Shown one piece after another: positions 51,763 through 61,014 of a DNA stretch of 64,000 bases. Below the pieces are notes generated by a model. It made no database searches. It had not been told where the DNA came from and saw nothing but the letters and a program-made list of their open reading frames with translations. The stretch lies in contig NZ_PQCC01000004.1 in assembly GCF_002964785.1 (NCBI RefSeq), positions 496,001 through 560,000 of the forward strand, in the 5' to 3' direction. This stretch comes from Pseudoalteromonas sp. T1lg48 (GTDB lineage: Bacteria > Pseudomonadota > Gammaproteobacteria > Enterobacterales > Alteromonadaceae). Positions within the stretch are counted from its first letter, which is position 1; every line of letters starts with the position of its first letter. The translations under genes and the position numbers were made by a program.

Positions 51763-54632
51763 AATACTTACTTATATTAATTTGTTCACTTTTCTGCTCC
51801 CTGGCTCAAGCACAATTCATATCCAGTGAAGAGCTATTTCGTTCTGCAAACAATTACGATGCTCAGCTCTCTCCGAACGGGCAATGGATGAGTCATATTA
51901 ATTTACCGAAGCTAACTGGTGAACAGAGAATCTTATTAACTAAGCTCGACTCAATGCAACAAACGAATATTCTCGAAATATCCGCAAAATTGAGGATCAG
52001 GGAGTACCGCTGGCTTAACGATGAGCAGCTCTACCTCACTGTTGTTAATAAAAATAAACCATATCGATTTGTCCTGACTTTATCGGACCTAGATAGCGAG
52101 CCAAAAAGCAAAAAAAAGGAACTCCAGCAAGCAGGATATATCGCCAGCTTTTTACCCTCTGAGCCAAATTACGTTTTATATGCAAAATCAACAGAACATG
52201 GCTATCGACTGTTTAAAATTTCCATTGAGGATTTACTCAATAGCCAATTTGGCAAGGCTAGGCTAATAGAAAAGAACATTGACGAAAACACCCGTGTTTT
52301 TTTCGACACTAAAGTAAATAAGCTCATTTCCTTTGCCTATCAACAAGAAGAAAACCGCATTCAAATTAAGCAGCGAGCAATGGGGGAAAGAAAATGGCAA
52401 GAGGTATTATCAATTAAGAACGACGACTCCTATTTTTTGCCCATCGGGTTTTTAACCGCCAATAAGCTAGCCGTTCTAAGCAACCAGAAAAGCGACAAAA
52501 TTCAGGTGCATAGTTTTGATATTAAAACAAAAACACTAGGCGAGGTACTGTATGCCCACGACCGCTATGACGTACAAGACGCCTGGGTCAGTGAGCAAGG
52601 CCCGCTTTTGCAAAGCATAGCCTACTATCAATCTGGTCGTTATAAACGAGAATATTTGGCCTCCAGCTACAGCCGTGTCAAGCAACAAATTGCCCCCTTG
52701 TTGGCCGAAACCTCCTTCTTTTTTACCGCCGTAAATTTACCCACCGAGCAATATATTATCTTTACTCATGGCTCAGATAGCCGCGGCAGCTATTACTTAT
52801 TTAATGGCAAAGAGAAACATTTAGAACAACTATTTTCTGAATATGAAGGTGAACCTTTGCAATTAGCAAAAACAGAGTTTATTCAGTTTAAGGCTGGCGA
52901 CGGCCACACCATTGAAGCTTTTCTCACACAGCCCCTACACTTTAGCAATGATACCTTACTCATATATCCTCACGGCGGCCCTATAGGGGTTCAAGATACA
53001 CAAGAGTTCAATGCTACCGTACAGTACTTGGCTAATCGCGGGTTCAGTGTATTAAAAGTTAACTTTCGCGGTTCATCCGGTTATGGAAAATCCTTCCAAA
53101 AAATGGGCGTAGGACAATTTGGTCAGCTAATTGAAGAAGACATCATGGCGACGCTGGCCCATATCAAGGCCCAGCAAAGGTTCAAATACAAGTGCGCCAT
53201 GGGCAATAGTTACGGCGGCTACTCGGCGACCTTATTAGCCATGATGCACCCCGATGACTTTCAGTGTGTTATTGCGGGGTTTGGCATTTATGACCTGCCG
53301 TTATTATTCAACATGAGTAATCTGCGAGCTCAGAAAGAATTTAGAGAATTTGTGGCGCGCACCGTGGGTGACTATGACGACAGCCTTACTCAGCTATCTC
53401 CCGTATACCGCCACCAAGAGCTGCAGGCTCCAATTCTTCTAATCGCCGGTGAGCAGGACGATATTTCAGGATTTGAGCAAAGTTACCGGTTCAATTATGT
53501 GCTTACACAGCAAGGTGCTGACATTGAGCATGTGTTTTTTGAAGGCGTAGGCCATGGTTTCGACCTTTGGCGTCATGAGCAAGCTTATGCCGCATTGGTT
53601 GCCGATTTTATCCAGCGCAAATTATCTCTTCCCGATTGGCAAAGTCGCCTCAACAGTCCCACGGATAAATCGGCAATTGCGCACGACTTCTGGTCGATAG
53701 CCAATACCCTAGCCGCCAATGACGTATCTGCTTCTCGGGCTGGCTTGGCGCAACATTATTTTACTCAAGCGGCAAATTTAGCTCACGCTGAAGCAACGCT
53801 GCACGCAGCTTACGGTAAACATTATGGCAAGGACACAGACAAAGATTTAGAAGGTGCTGCCACCCTTTATGAAACGGCGGCCGAATTAGGCAACCAGTAT
53901 GCTCACAGGTATTTGGCGGAACTGTACTGGCAAGGCATCAACAACAAGCCGGATTTTGACAAGGCCCTAACGTCTGCTAAACAAGCGTATGCTCTCGAAA
54001 GCAACAAACATAACCTCTTGGCGTTAGCGAGATTACGTTGTAATGCCCCCGCCCCAGTAGGTGATGATGAACGTTGCCTTGAATTTTTGAAACTTGCTGA
54101 GCAGCGAGGAGCAATAAGCCCCTACGTTTCTGACTTTAATGAGTTAATTGCGGCTATTGTGATTGAGAACAATCTCGCCCAACCACAACGTCAACGGGCC
54201 CTGAACATTATTTCCAAAGCTTTTGAACTAACCGATGAGAAATACAGTTTGAAACTCATCGACGATGGCTTTTACCACAAACAATTTAGCGAGAAACACT
54301 TAGGCAAAACTGAATACCAGCACCTGGGTCAACAGTGGCCGTACAACGATCAGCACCAACAAGCCGACTACTTTGGGTTACGCTATGAATTGGACGAAGA
54401 TGGTATGGATTCGCGCAAAAGCCGCTTTATCGTCTTCCTTAAATGGCAGCATTTAGACGCCGATGGTCAGCTTCTCGCTACCCGCTATGATATCCAGCGG
54501 GGTTCGCCCCGGGGGCAATGGAGCAACTTATTGCGTTTAAGTAATGAAACGGCGGGCACTTGGCACCTAAATGTATATAACGTTGGGGCACAACAGTTGT
54601 ACTCGACCAGCTATCAAGTGCCTGTATTGTAA
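51759..54632 (+). CDS. Secreted S9 peptidase fused to Sel1-like repeats
   Basis: 957 residues. Signal peptide ends SLAQA-Q. Residues about 20-370 are a beta-propeller and about 375-625 the S9 catalytic domain, with GNSYGG (Ser), GEQDDISG (Asp) and GVGHGFD (His). Residues about 640-800 carry TPR/Sel1-type repeats (AATLYETAAELGNQYAHRYLAELYWQG, FDKALTSAKQAY), and a beta-rich C-terminal domain follows. S9 peptidases usually end after the catalytic domain at 650-700 residues, so the last 330 are an extra module that may bind the partner lipoprotein or substrate. Peptide cleavage is in the periplasm. Confidence 0.88.
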   Translation: MKYLLILICSLFCSLAQAQFISSEELFRSANNYDAQLSPNGQWMSHINLPKLTGEQRILLTKLDSMQQTNILEISAKLRIREYRWLNDEQLYLTVVNKNKPYRFVLTLSDLDSEPKSKKKELQQAGYIASFLPSEPNYVLYAKSTEHGYRLFKISIEDLLNSQFGKARLIEKNIDENTRVFFDTKVNKLISFAYQQEENRIQIKQRAMGERKWQEVLSIKNDDSYFLPIGFLTANKLAVLSNQKSDKIQVHSFDIKTKTLGEVLYAHDRYDVQDAWVSEQGPLLQSIAYYQSGRYKREYLASSYSRVKQQIAPLLAETSFFFTAVNLPTEQYIIFTHGSDSRGSYYLFNGKEKHLEQLFSEYEGEPLQLAKTEFIQFKAGDGHTIEAFLTQPLHFSNDTLLIYPHGGPIGVQDTQEFNATVQYLANRGFSVLKVNFRGSSGYGKSFQKMGVGQFGQLIEEDIMATLAHIKAQQRFKYKCAMGNSYGGYSATLLAMMHPDDFQCVIAGFGIYDLPLLFNMSNLRAQKEFREFVARTVGDYDDSLTQLSPVYRHQELQAPILLIAGEQDDISGFEQSYRFNYVLTQQGADIEHVFFEGVGHGFDLWRHEQAYAALVADFIQRKLSLPDWQSRLNSPTDKSAIAHDFWSIANTLAANDVSASRAGLAQHYFTQAANLAHAEATLHAAYGKHYGKDTDKDLEGAATLYETAAELGNQYAHRYLAELYWQGINNKPDFDKALTSAKQAYALESNKHNLLALARLRCNAPAPVGDDERCLEFLKLAEQRGAISPYVSDFNELIAAIVIENNLAQPQRQRALNIISKAFELTDEKYSLKLIDDGFYHKQFSEKHLGKTEYQHLGQQWPYNDQHQQADYFGLRYELDEDGMDSRKSRFIVFLKWQHLDADGQLLATRYDIQRGSPRGQWSNLLRLSNETAGTWHLNVYNVGAQQLYSTSYQVPVL

Positions 54633-54641
54633 AACAAAAAC

Positions 54642-54665
54642 GGCGGCCACTGGCCGCCATTTTTT
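54642..54665. terminator. Intrinsic terminator between convergent genes
   Basis: GGCGGC (54642-54647), loop CACTG, GCCGCC (54653-54658), then AT7. Preceding A residues allow weaker activity on the other strand. Confidence 0.85.
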
Positions 54666-54683
54666 TATCTTCATCTGTCTCGA

Positions 54684-55610
54684 TTAGCCGTTAACGATAT
54701 CGTTAAAGCTGGCATTATCGTGCAAGCTGGCAAAAGCGCTTTCATGAAGCAACTCATTGCGCAGGTTCGGCGAGTATTCTAACGCCATGCGAATATCGGC
54801 AAGGGCATCGCTGTGCTTATGAGCCATGGCGTAAGCACAGGCCCGTTGCCAGTAGGCGTAGCCATAGTCAGAGTCAACCTCCAGAGCTTGGTTACACAGA
54901 ACAACCGCCTCTTGAATATCACCCAGCTCAAGCAGTGCATCGGCCTTGTAGGCGATGGCTTCAACGTCTTCCGGTTTGCGAGAGAGAATTTCGTCATAGA
55001 TCTCCACCTTGGTACCGAAGTCGCTTTCAAGGTTCGCGCGCATCCACAATGAGTGGATTTCATTGGTAATGGTAATCTTTTTCTGGTTATTGAGGATTTC
55101 TTCAGAGCGTTCTCTAAGTTGACTTTCTAACCCGGCCAGTCGCGATTCATATTCTTCGGTTATCGCTTTGACCCGCGTGTTTACAATGTCTTCTACCTTG
55201 TTTTTCACATCACGCAATGAATTCCAGCCCACCAAGACAAGGATAGATACGGTTGCCGTGATCAGGATAAATAGATTATTCATTGTGTCTGTGGTGTAGC
55301 CAAGCGCGCGATCGGCCGTGTCCAGCTGGGCATGCGCTATCTTTTCAACGTACTCGGCGCGCAGCGCTTGCTGATCTTTGCGAACCGCCTGCAGTTCATC
55401 GAGAATATAGCGTTCAATCAAAGGACGATACATGGGCTCGTTCAACTCAGACACCGTTTGCTGCGCCTGCATTTGTTGCGTTTGAGAAAGACCTTTCGCT
55501 TGCTGCTCTGGTAGCGAATCCGATGGCTGCTCAGCTTGTGCCCAAACCTGCGGCACCGTCAACGCGCTCAACATAAAACCAACTAGTAGGTAACTGACCC
55601 ATCTCAGCAT
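54684..55610 (-). CDS. Membrane-anchored TPR protein
   Basis: 308 residues. Signal peptide ending VWAQA, a helical periplasmic segment (about 30-105), a membrane helix (about 111-130, LFILITATVSILVLVGW), a coiled coil (about 130-175, SRLAGLESQLRERSEEI) and two to three TPR units at the C-terminus (EAIAYKADALLELGDIQEAVVLCNQALEVD). The TPRs should face the cytoplasm. This is a scaffold-like protein of unknown role. Its nearest neighbours are the S9-Sel1 gene and a c-di-GMP enzyme, but no operon link is visible. Confidence 0.75.
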   Translation of the reverse strand: MLRWVSYLLVGFMLSALTVPQVWAQAEQPSDSLPEQQAKGLSQTQQMQAQQTVSELNEPMYRPLIERYILDELQAVRKDQQALRAEYVEKIAHAQLDTADRALGYTTDTMNNLFILITATVSILVLVGWNSLRDVKNKVEDIVNTRVKAITEEYESRLAGLESQLRERSEEILNNQKKITITNEIHSLWMRANLESDFGTKVEIYDEILSRKPEDVEAIAYKADALLELGDIQEAVVLCNQALEVDSDYGYAYWQRACAYAMAHKHSDALADIRMALEYSPNLRNELLHESAFASLHDNASFNDIVNG

Positions 55611-55671
55611 GCTTAGATCCTTTTCTCTTATTTTTGGCAGCCCCTATGATGCCAGCTTGGCGACGCGCAGG

Positions 55672-55702
55672 CAAAAAAAAGCCAGCTACAAATATAGCTG
55701 GC
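55672..55702 (-). terminator. Orphan minus-strand terminator
   Basis: On the minus strand GCCAGCTA, loop TATTTG, TAGCTGGC followed by T8. It lies upstream of the TPR gene and there is no annotated gene to its right on this strand, so it may end a small RNA from the 55.7-56.1 kb region. The rest of 55611-56197 holds the repeat ORF and AT-rich sequence. Confidence 0.6.
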
Positions 55703-55894
55703 TAACCTGCTTAACAACAATAAAGGTTCAAATGAACATTAACAGGAGTGAATGGCCATATTATTAACCGTTCACTGAACCCATACTTAATTGATTTTAC
55801 AAATACTTATATTTTTTTTGTGGCTAGATTAACTGGTATTTTTGGGCATAATGGGTAGTAACCAAATAATATTAAACTGCCCTAATAGGCAAAA

Positions 55895-56050
55895 ATGCGT
55901 TACCAAGAATATGCATTTGACTCAGTGATGCGGCTAAATGCGGTGCTTGGCTATCAACCGAGTCCTCAACCGAGTCCTCAACCGAGTCCTCAACCGAGTC
56001 CTCAACCGAGTTTGCAACTAAGCGAATGTGGGCTTTACTTCCTTATATAA
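55895..56050 (+). CDS. Small ORF encoding QPSP tandem repeats
   Basis: An open frame of 51 codons (ATG at 55895, TAA at 56048-56050) with AGG about 6 bases upstream. It reads MRYQEYAFDSVMRLNAVLGY, then four to five copies of Gln-Pro-Ser-Pro, then LQLSECGLYFLI. The 12-bp repeat keeps the frame, so copy-number change would change protein length without breaking it. There is no known family. Expression is unproven and it could be a chance frame over a DNA repeat. Confidence 0.35.
   Translation: MRYQEYAFDSVMRLNAVLGYQPSPQPSPQPSPQPSPQPSLQLSECGLYFLI
55955..56014. repeat. 12-bp tandem repeat, four perfect copies plus one variant
   Basis: CAACCGAGTCCT repeated at 55955, 55967, 55979 and 55991, with a fifth altered copy (CAACCGAGTTTG) at 56003. 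A unit this short and regular is likely to vary in copy number by slippage. Confidence 0.9.
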
Positions 56051-56197
56051 GGCCGTTTTTGGTAGGCGCAGAGCAGTAAAAATAATAATAACGCGTTTGC
56101 ACACCAGGAACGTGAATAATTGGCGCTAAATTCACCTAGCTTGTATGGTAATGATATGGGTAAGGACTTGCCATATCATGCTAATTTAGGATTATAA

Positions 56198-58540
56198 ATG
56201 TTTGATATAAACAAAATTTACAAGGGTAAGATTTTTTTGTTTGCAGTCGCAATATCGGCTTTATCAACCCTAGCTATGATACTGGTCTATAAGCTCTTTG
56301 CGCAAAATATGAATGACATCTCCAAAGTGCTTTTTCTTCTGTGCACACAGCTGTTATTAACCATGAGCTTACTGATGTTTGTGATCCGCAAGGTAAACAA
56401 GCATGCGGGCGTCATAAAGCGATTGCTGAACTCCATTAATGATGTGGTGCTGATCAAGGACTATCAAGGTAACTTCAAGTTTTGCAACGACACCATGGCC
56501 AAGCTGTACAACTGCTCACCGGAGCATATGGTCGGTAAAGATGACTTTTACTTTACCCAAAATAAGGAGCAAGCCGAGTTCTTTCGCGACAATGTACAGG
56601 CCATCATGCGTCGCTTTGAAATAGAAGAAGTGTACGAATCTTCCACCGACGCAAATACCGGCGAAATCCGCCATTTTCATTCCGTAAAAGTGCCATTTCG
56701 CGACGTTCGCAACCAACTTCATATCGCGGTCATAGCCAAGGACATCACCGAAATCACTCGCTTAAAAGAAGAAGCAGACAGAAACAAAAAACGCCTTGAG
56801 CATGTGCTCGACGTGTCCGAAGAAGGACTGTGGGAATGGAATGTGCAGACCAACCAGGTGTTGCATAATCGCCAGTGGGAACTGATCACCGGCATAGAGC
56901 ATAGCGATAAATCATTCCAAGAGTTCGAAAGTTGTATTGTCCCCGAAGATCGCCCCATGGTGGCCAAGGTTCTGAAAAAATTGCTGCAAAATCACCAGTC
57001 CTACAGCATCGAATTCCGTATGAAAAAGCCCAACGGCGAAGTGATCTGGATTTGGGATCGCGGCCGTGTTGCCGAATTTGACGAAAACAACCAACCGCTG
57101 TGGTTGGTAGGTCTGGCTTTGGACATCACCGAAGAGAAAAACAACCAGGACAAGATTGTTAACCTTGCCTACTTTGACCAGCTGACCGGCCTGCTAAACC
57201 GTGCTCAGTTAGAAATAGAGCTAGAAAAAACAATAAAAGAAAACCAAAAAACAAACAGTTATAGCGCGTTATTGTTTCTCGATCTGGATCGTTTTAAGTT
57301 ACTCAACGACAGCTTTGGCCACCATATCGGTGATCAGTTGCTCAAGGTGGTGGCCGAGCGCCTAAAGCTTATCAATCAGGACCAAGCTCAGGGCCAGGGG
57401 GTTATCTCCCGTTTTGGTGGTGACGAATTTGTAATTGTTTTGCCGCAACTCAATACCGATCAAGGCGAAGCCTTGCTGGCCACAGAGCAATATGCCGAGC
57501 GCGTACTTAAAGAAATATCCAAGTCGACCTCGTTAGCCAGCGACGTGCAGGATATCGATATCGACTACTCGATCACCGGCAGCATTGGCGGTGTGGTGTT
57601 TACCGCCGATGATATGTGCACCATGAAACTGCTGCAGCTGGCGGATATGGCCTTGTATCGCACCAAAGCCAGCGGTGGCCAAAAAGCGATGATCTTCGAT
57701 ACCAATATGCAGGATGAGCTGCGCCAGATCAGTGAACTGCAAAAAGCCATGCATGACTCCATCAACAATCGTGATTTTTGCATTTATCTGCAACCCAAGT
57801 TCGATATGAATGCCATCCTGATAGGCGCCGAGGCCCTGGTTCGCTGGCAGCACCCCAGCCTGGGCTTACTCACCCCCGATGTATTTATGCATATGGCCGA
57901 AGAAAGTAACCTGATCGTGCCCATCGGCGCCATAGTGCTGGAACGGGCCTGCCAGCAACTCGAACAGTGGCAGCGTCAAGCCCATAGCAAGCATCTGCAT
58001 ATCGCGGTGAACCTTAGTGCCAAAGAGATATGGCGTGCCCATTTTGTCGAAGACTTTATTAAAGTGGTTGAGCAATACCAAATTGACCACAGCAAGCTGA
58101 TCGTCGAAGTTACCGAGTCAGTGCTGATCCGCGATATCAATGATGCCACCGAAAAGCTCAACAAACTCAGAGAGTTTGGCGTGTCGATTGCCCTGGATGA
58201 CTTTGGTACCGGCTATTCCTCACTCAGTTATTTACGTTCATTGCCCATAGATGAAATAAAAATCGACCGCACCTTTGTGCAAGACATGGTCAGCGACGAG
58301 CATGCCCACCTGGTGGTTAAATCGATTATCGATTTGGCCAATAACTTTAATCTCACCGTGGTGGCAGAAGGCGTGGAAATGCAAGAGCATTTTAATCTAC
58401 TAAAAAGCTACAAGGTCGATTCTTATCAGGGCTACTATTTCAGCAAACCGGTCTCGGCAGAAGAGCTAGAGCGTTTGTTTATAATCCCGGATGCGAATAC
58501 CGGGGCCGAGCCAGGAAAAAGCTTACTCTCTTCAACCTAG
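56198..58540 (+). CDS. Membrane PAS-PAS-GGDEF-EAL c-di-GMP protein
   Basis: 780 residues. Two membrane helices (about 10-32 and 40-62) with almost no periplasmic loop, then PAS (about 72-190) and a PAS_3-type domain (about 200-320, with IWIWDRGRVAEF). GGDEF (about 330-510) has FGGDEF intact but no RxxD before it. EAL (about 520-765) has EALVRW and DDFGTGYSSL intact. Both catalytic motifs are complete, so it may be bifunctional; intact EAL signatures favour phosphodiesterase activity. RBS TTAGGA upstream. Confidence 0.93.
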   Translation: MFDINKIYKGKIFLFAVAISALSTLAMILVYKLFAQNMNDISKVLFLLCTQLLLTMSLLMFVIRKVNKHAGVIKRLLNSINDVVLIKDYQGNFKFCNDTMAKLYNCSPEHMVGKDDFYFTQNKEQAEFFRDNVQAIMRRFEIEEVYESSTDANTGEIRHFHSVKVPFRDVRNQLHIAVIAKDITEITRLKEEADRNKKRLEHVLDVSEEGLWEWNVQTNQVLHNRQWELITGIEHSDKSFQEFESCIVPEDRPMVAKVLKKLLQNHQSYSIEFRMKKPNGEVIWIWDRGRVAEFDENNQPLWLVGLALDITEEKNNQDKIVNLAYFDQLTGLLNRAQLEIELEKTIKENQKTNSYSALLFLDLDRFKLLNDSFGHHIGDQLLKVVAERLKLINQDQAQGQGVISRFGGDEFVIVLPQLNTDQGEALLATEQYAERVLKEISKSTSLASDVQDIDIDYSITGSIGGVVFTADDMCTMKLLQLADMALYRTKASGGQKAMIFDTNMQDELRQISELQKAMHDSINNRDFCIYLQPKFDMNAILIGAEALVRWQHPSLGLLTPDVFMHMAEESNLIVPIGAIVLERACQQLEQWQRQAHSKHLHIAVNLSAKEIWRAHFVEDFIKVVEQYQIDHSKLIVEVTESVLIRDINDATEKLNKLREFGVSIALDDFGTGYSSLSYLRSLPIDEIKIDRTFVQDMVSDEHAHLVVKSIIDLANNFNLTVVAEGVEMQEHFNLLKSYKVDSYQGYYFSKPVSAEELERLFIIPDANTGAEPGKSLLSST

Positions 58541-58591
58541 AGTAAACTAAAACAACGAATTAGCAGACCATGACGCAACGGAGCCCATGCC

Positions 58592-58891
58592 ATGACCGAA
58601 TTATCAGCATCTGAGCAAAACAATACGGACGACACCTGGCTGGAGGCCGAGGTTTGTTATTTTAACCTCGAAGGGGGCTTTTTTGGTCTGCTTACCAGCG
58701 ATGGCAAACGCCTGTTGCCATTAAATTTACCGGCAAAATTCTCACACCATGGCGCCAGGATCAAACTGCGTGGGTACGAGCAGCGCGATATGATGACCAT
58801 ACAGCAATGGGGCACGCCCTTTCATCTTACCCAAATTGACTTTATCGACCCCGATAACACCGGCGCCAGGCCAAACAATCCCCTGATGTAA
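58592..58891 (+). CDS. Small protein of unknown function
   Basis: 99 residues, cytoplasmic and acidic at the N-terminus (TELSASEQNNTDDTW), then short beta strands (EAEVCYFNLEGGFFGLLTSDGKRLLPLNLP, ARIKLRGYEQRD). This is compatible with a small SH3- or OB-like barrel. GGAG lies 8-9 bases upstream of the ATG, which supports translation. It follows the c-di-GMP gene by 51 bp and may be co-transcribed. I do not recognise the family. Confidence 0.65.
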   Translation: MTELSASEQNNTDDTWLEAEVCYFNLEGGFFGLLTSDGKRLLPLNLPAKFSHHGARIKLRGYEQRDMMTIQQWGTPFHLTQIDFIDPDNTGARPNNPLM

Positions 58892-58991
58892 AATACTTTG
58901 TTAAATTCAATTGCCTACCCGGGTGCGTTATAATGCGCCCGCGTAAATGACGCAAGGAAGCACATTAACCACTAAAGTCATGGATGAGTAG

Positions 58992-60074
58992 ATGAAGTTA
59001 CGCCGCTATTTAAAACCACTGGTGTTCGTTTTAGCGCCCTTATTGGCCATTGTTTTACCTGGCCTTGTCGCCTACACCTATACCCCGTACACGCTGACCT
59101 CAGAGGATGTCATTCTAGATCGCAGCAGCGGCACCCTGGTCAAATACCAGGGCGAATACGGCCCACGCACCCCATTGTCGGATTATGTCGGCATACGCAT
59201 TCCTAGTAGCTTAGATGGGGTGAGCATCACCCACATCGCACCGTCGGCGTTTGAGCGTATCAGGCTCTCCAAGGTCATTATTGGCGAGGCGGTCACCCAC
59301 ATCGGCAAGCGCGCCTTTTGGGACAGCAAACTCAGCGACGTTCGCCTGCCTGCAGCCCTGACACACATTGGCGAAGATGCCTTTAGATTTAATGAGTTAG
59401 TAAGTGTAGATTTACCGGACACGCTGAGCAGGATTGACGCCGGGGCGTTCGAGTACAACCTGCTGACCCAAGTTAATCTGCCCGACTCGCTGAGTCATTT
59501 GGGGGCGGATGCCTTTCGGGTCAACAAGCTCACTTCGGTCGCTCTTCCCGCGGCGGTGACACGAATTGATGAAGGCACCTTTGAGCACAATACCCTCACG
59601 GCCATCACCCTGCCAAAAACACTGGAGCATATTCACTATTCCGCGTTTCGCTATAACCGAATTGAAAAGGTAAACGGCAAGATCACACATGGCTTTATTT
59701 ATGGGGAAGAGTCTAACCGCACCTTGATTGCCTATGGCGGCGAACGTAAGGCCATTACCCTGGCCGATTCGGTCACCAGCATAGCCCCTCATGTCTTTGA
59801 TTGCCAACACCTAACGGCCGTCACCTTGCCAGACTCGCTGATCCATATAGGCACTAGCGCCTTTGATAGTAACGAGCTCACCGAGGTGATCCTGCCCGAC
59901 TCCGTTACCTCGATTGGCAGTTATGCGTTTTGGGGGAATCCAACGGCCGAGATAACTGCTCCGGCAGCGCTGAAAAGTATGGGCACCGACGCGTTAAAAA
60001 CGCGCCTGCACCCAAGTTGGGACTATATGGATGAGCTCAGAAGAAGTCTATGCATAGTTGATGAGCCAACCTAA
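58992..60074 (+). CDS. BspA-type leucine-rich repeat protein, membrane-anchored
   Basis: 360 residues. One N-terminal hydrophobic segment (about 8-30, LVFVLAPLLAIVLPGLVAY) and about nine LRR_5 repeats of 23 residues with the consensus LTxVxLPDSLxxIGxxAFxxN. These proteins form an extracellular or periplasmic solenoid used for binding. The repeats are interrupted near residues 225-255 (GFIYGEESNRTLIAYGGERK). Ligand unknown. It converges on the FNR-like regulator with a gap of 12 bp. Confidence 0.85.
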   Translation: MKLRRYLKPLVFVLAPLLAIVLPGLVAYTYTPYTLTSEDVILDRSSGTLVKYQGEYGPRTPLSDYVGIRIPSSLDGVSITHIAPSAFERIRLSKVIIGEAVTHIGKRAFWDSKLSDVRLPAALTHIGEDAFRFNELVSVDLPDTLSRIDAGAFEYNLLTQVNLPDSLSHLGADAFRVNKLTSVALPAAVTRIDEGTFEHNTLTAITLPKTLEHIHYSAFRYNRIEKVNGKITHGFIYGEESNRTLIAYGGERKAITLADSVTSIAPHVFDCQHLTAVTLPDSLIHIGTSAFDSNELTEVILPDSVTSIGSYAFWGNPTAEITAPAALKSMGTDALKTRLHPSWDYMDELRRSLCIVDEPT

Positions 60075-60086
60075 CCAATACGCCCT

Positions 60087-60833
60087 TTACTCATTGGCCA
60101 GGGCGTATAACTCGTCGATATCACTGATGTAGATTTTTTTACGCTTAACCTCGAGTACGCCCTCTTGCTTTAAGCGGGTGAACTCGCGGCAGACCGCCTC
60201 GGATGACACACCAAGCAAATTAGCAATATCGGCACGACTCATGGGTAATTCAAAACACAGGGTCGGCACCTTGTTCTTGCCCAGGCGCGAAGAAAGGTTC
60301 AGCAACAAGGATGCAACGGCCGACTTGATGCTTTTGGTAGGCAGTTGACGCAGATGTTGATCGGCGGAAAACTCCTGGCTGATCAGACTCAGCATGGTCA
60401 GTAATACATCGGAGTTGGCAACCGAGTCCTGTAGCAGACGAGCAAAAGGAATTTCGCACACTCGCGAGTCCTGCAGCGCCGACACCGAATAAAAGTGTTC
60501 CTGCTGCGCCAAACCGCCAACGCCAATGACATCGCCGGGAAAATATAGCCCTGTGACTACTTCCTTGCCCGAGGTAGTCAGTCGATAACTTTTGAATGCA
60601 CCGGATTGCACTAGGTAAAGGGCTTTAAATTCATCCTCTTGGCGGAACAAGTGCTGCTCGGCGTCAAGGGATTTGCTGCCCTTCACCAGCTCGCTTAGGC
60701 GCACCTGAGGTGTCTTCTGAGCGGCCTTGACCTGCTTGCCTAAGCCAAGCTTAGGTGCCAACAGATTAAAAATACTTCCTTGCATAGCCAGCTCCAAATT
60801 CACACTGTTCAATGGCATGTTGTGATCAATCAT
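60087..60833 (-). CDS. FNR-like regulator lacking the N-terminal FeS cysteines
   Basis: 248 residues from the ATG at 60833, with GAGG six bases upstream. The cyclic-nucleotide-fold domain and HTH follow FNR closely (LYLVQSGAFKSYRLTTSGKEVVTGLYFPGDVIG, VCEIPF). However, the N-terminus, where FNR has three of its four cluster cysteines, has none in MPLNSVNLELAMQ and beyond; only the internal Cys of VCEIPF remains. An O2-labile [4Fe-4S] cluster is therefore not expected. The recognition helix reads SSEAVCREFTRL, keeping Glu and Arg but with Cys where FNR has Ser. It is divergent from a TonB receptor and may regulate it. The signal is unknown. Confidence 0.88.
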   Translation of the reverse strand: MIDHNMPLNSVNLELAMQGSIFNLLAPKLGLGKQVKAAQKTPQVRLSELVKGSKSLDAEQHLFRQEDEFKALYLVQSGAFKSYRLTTSGKEVVTGLYFPGDVIGVGGLAQQEHFYSVSALQDSRVCEIPFARLLQDSVANSDVLLTMLSLISQEFSADQHLRQLPTKSIKSAVASLLLNLSSRLGKNKVPTLCFELPMSRADIANLLGVSSEAVCREFTRLKQEGVLEVKRKKIYISDIDELYALANE

Positions 60834-61014
60834 GGGTGCCTCGCTACATTCAATTCGATCTTGGTGTACTCGCAAGCCACTAATTTAGCCAACTTCAAGG
60901 GGGCTCGCTATGCGTAGATGTACCTATGGGGGATCGGAAACTACCTATATTGACGTAAAAGTGAACATGGTAGCGTGCCTTATCAGTTATTTTTTTCTAG
61001 GTCGGGGCCTGTCC

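Noticed and set aside
55955..56014. CRISPR array
   Set aside because: The repeats are 12 bp and contiguous with no spacers.
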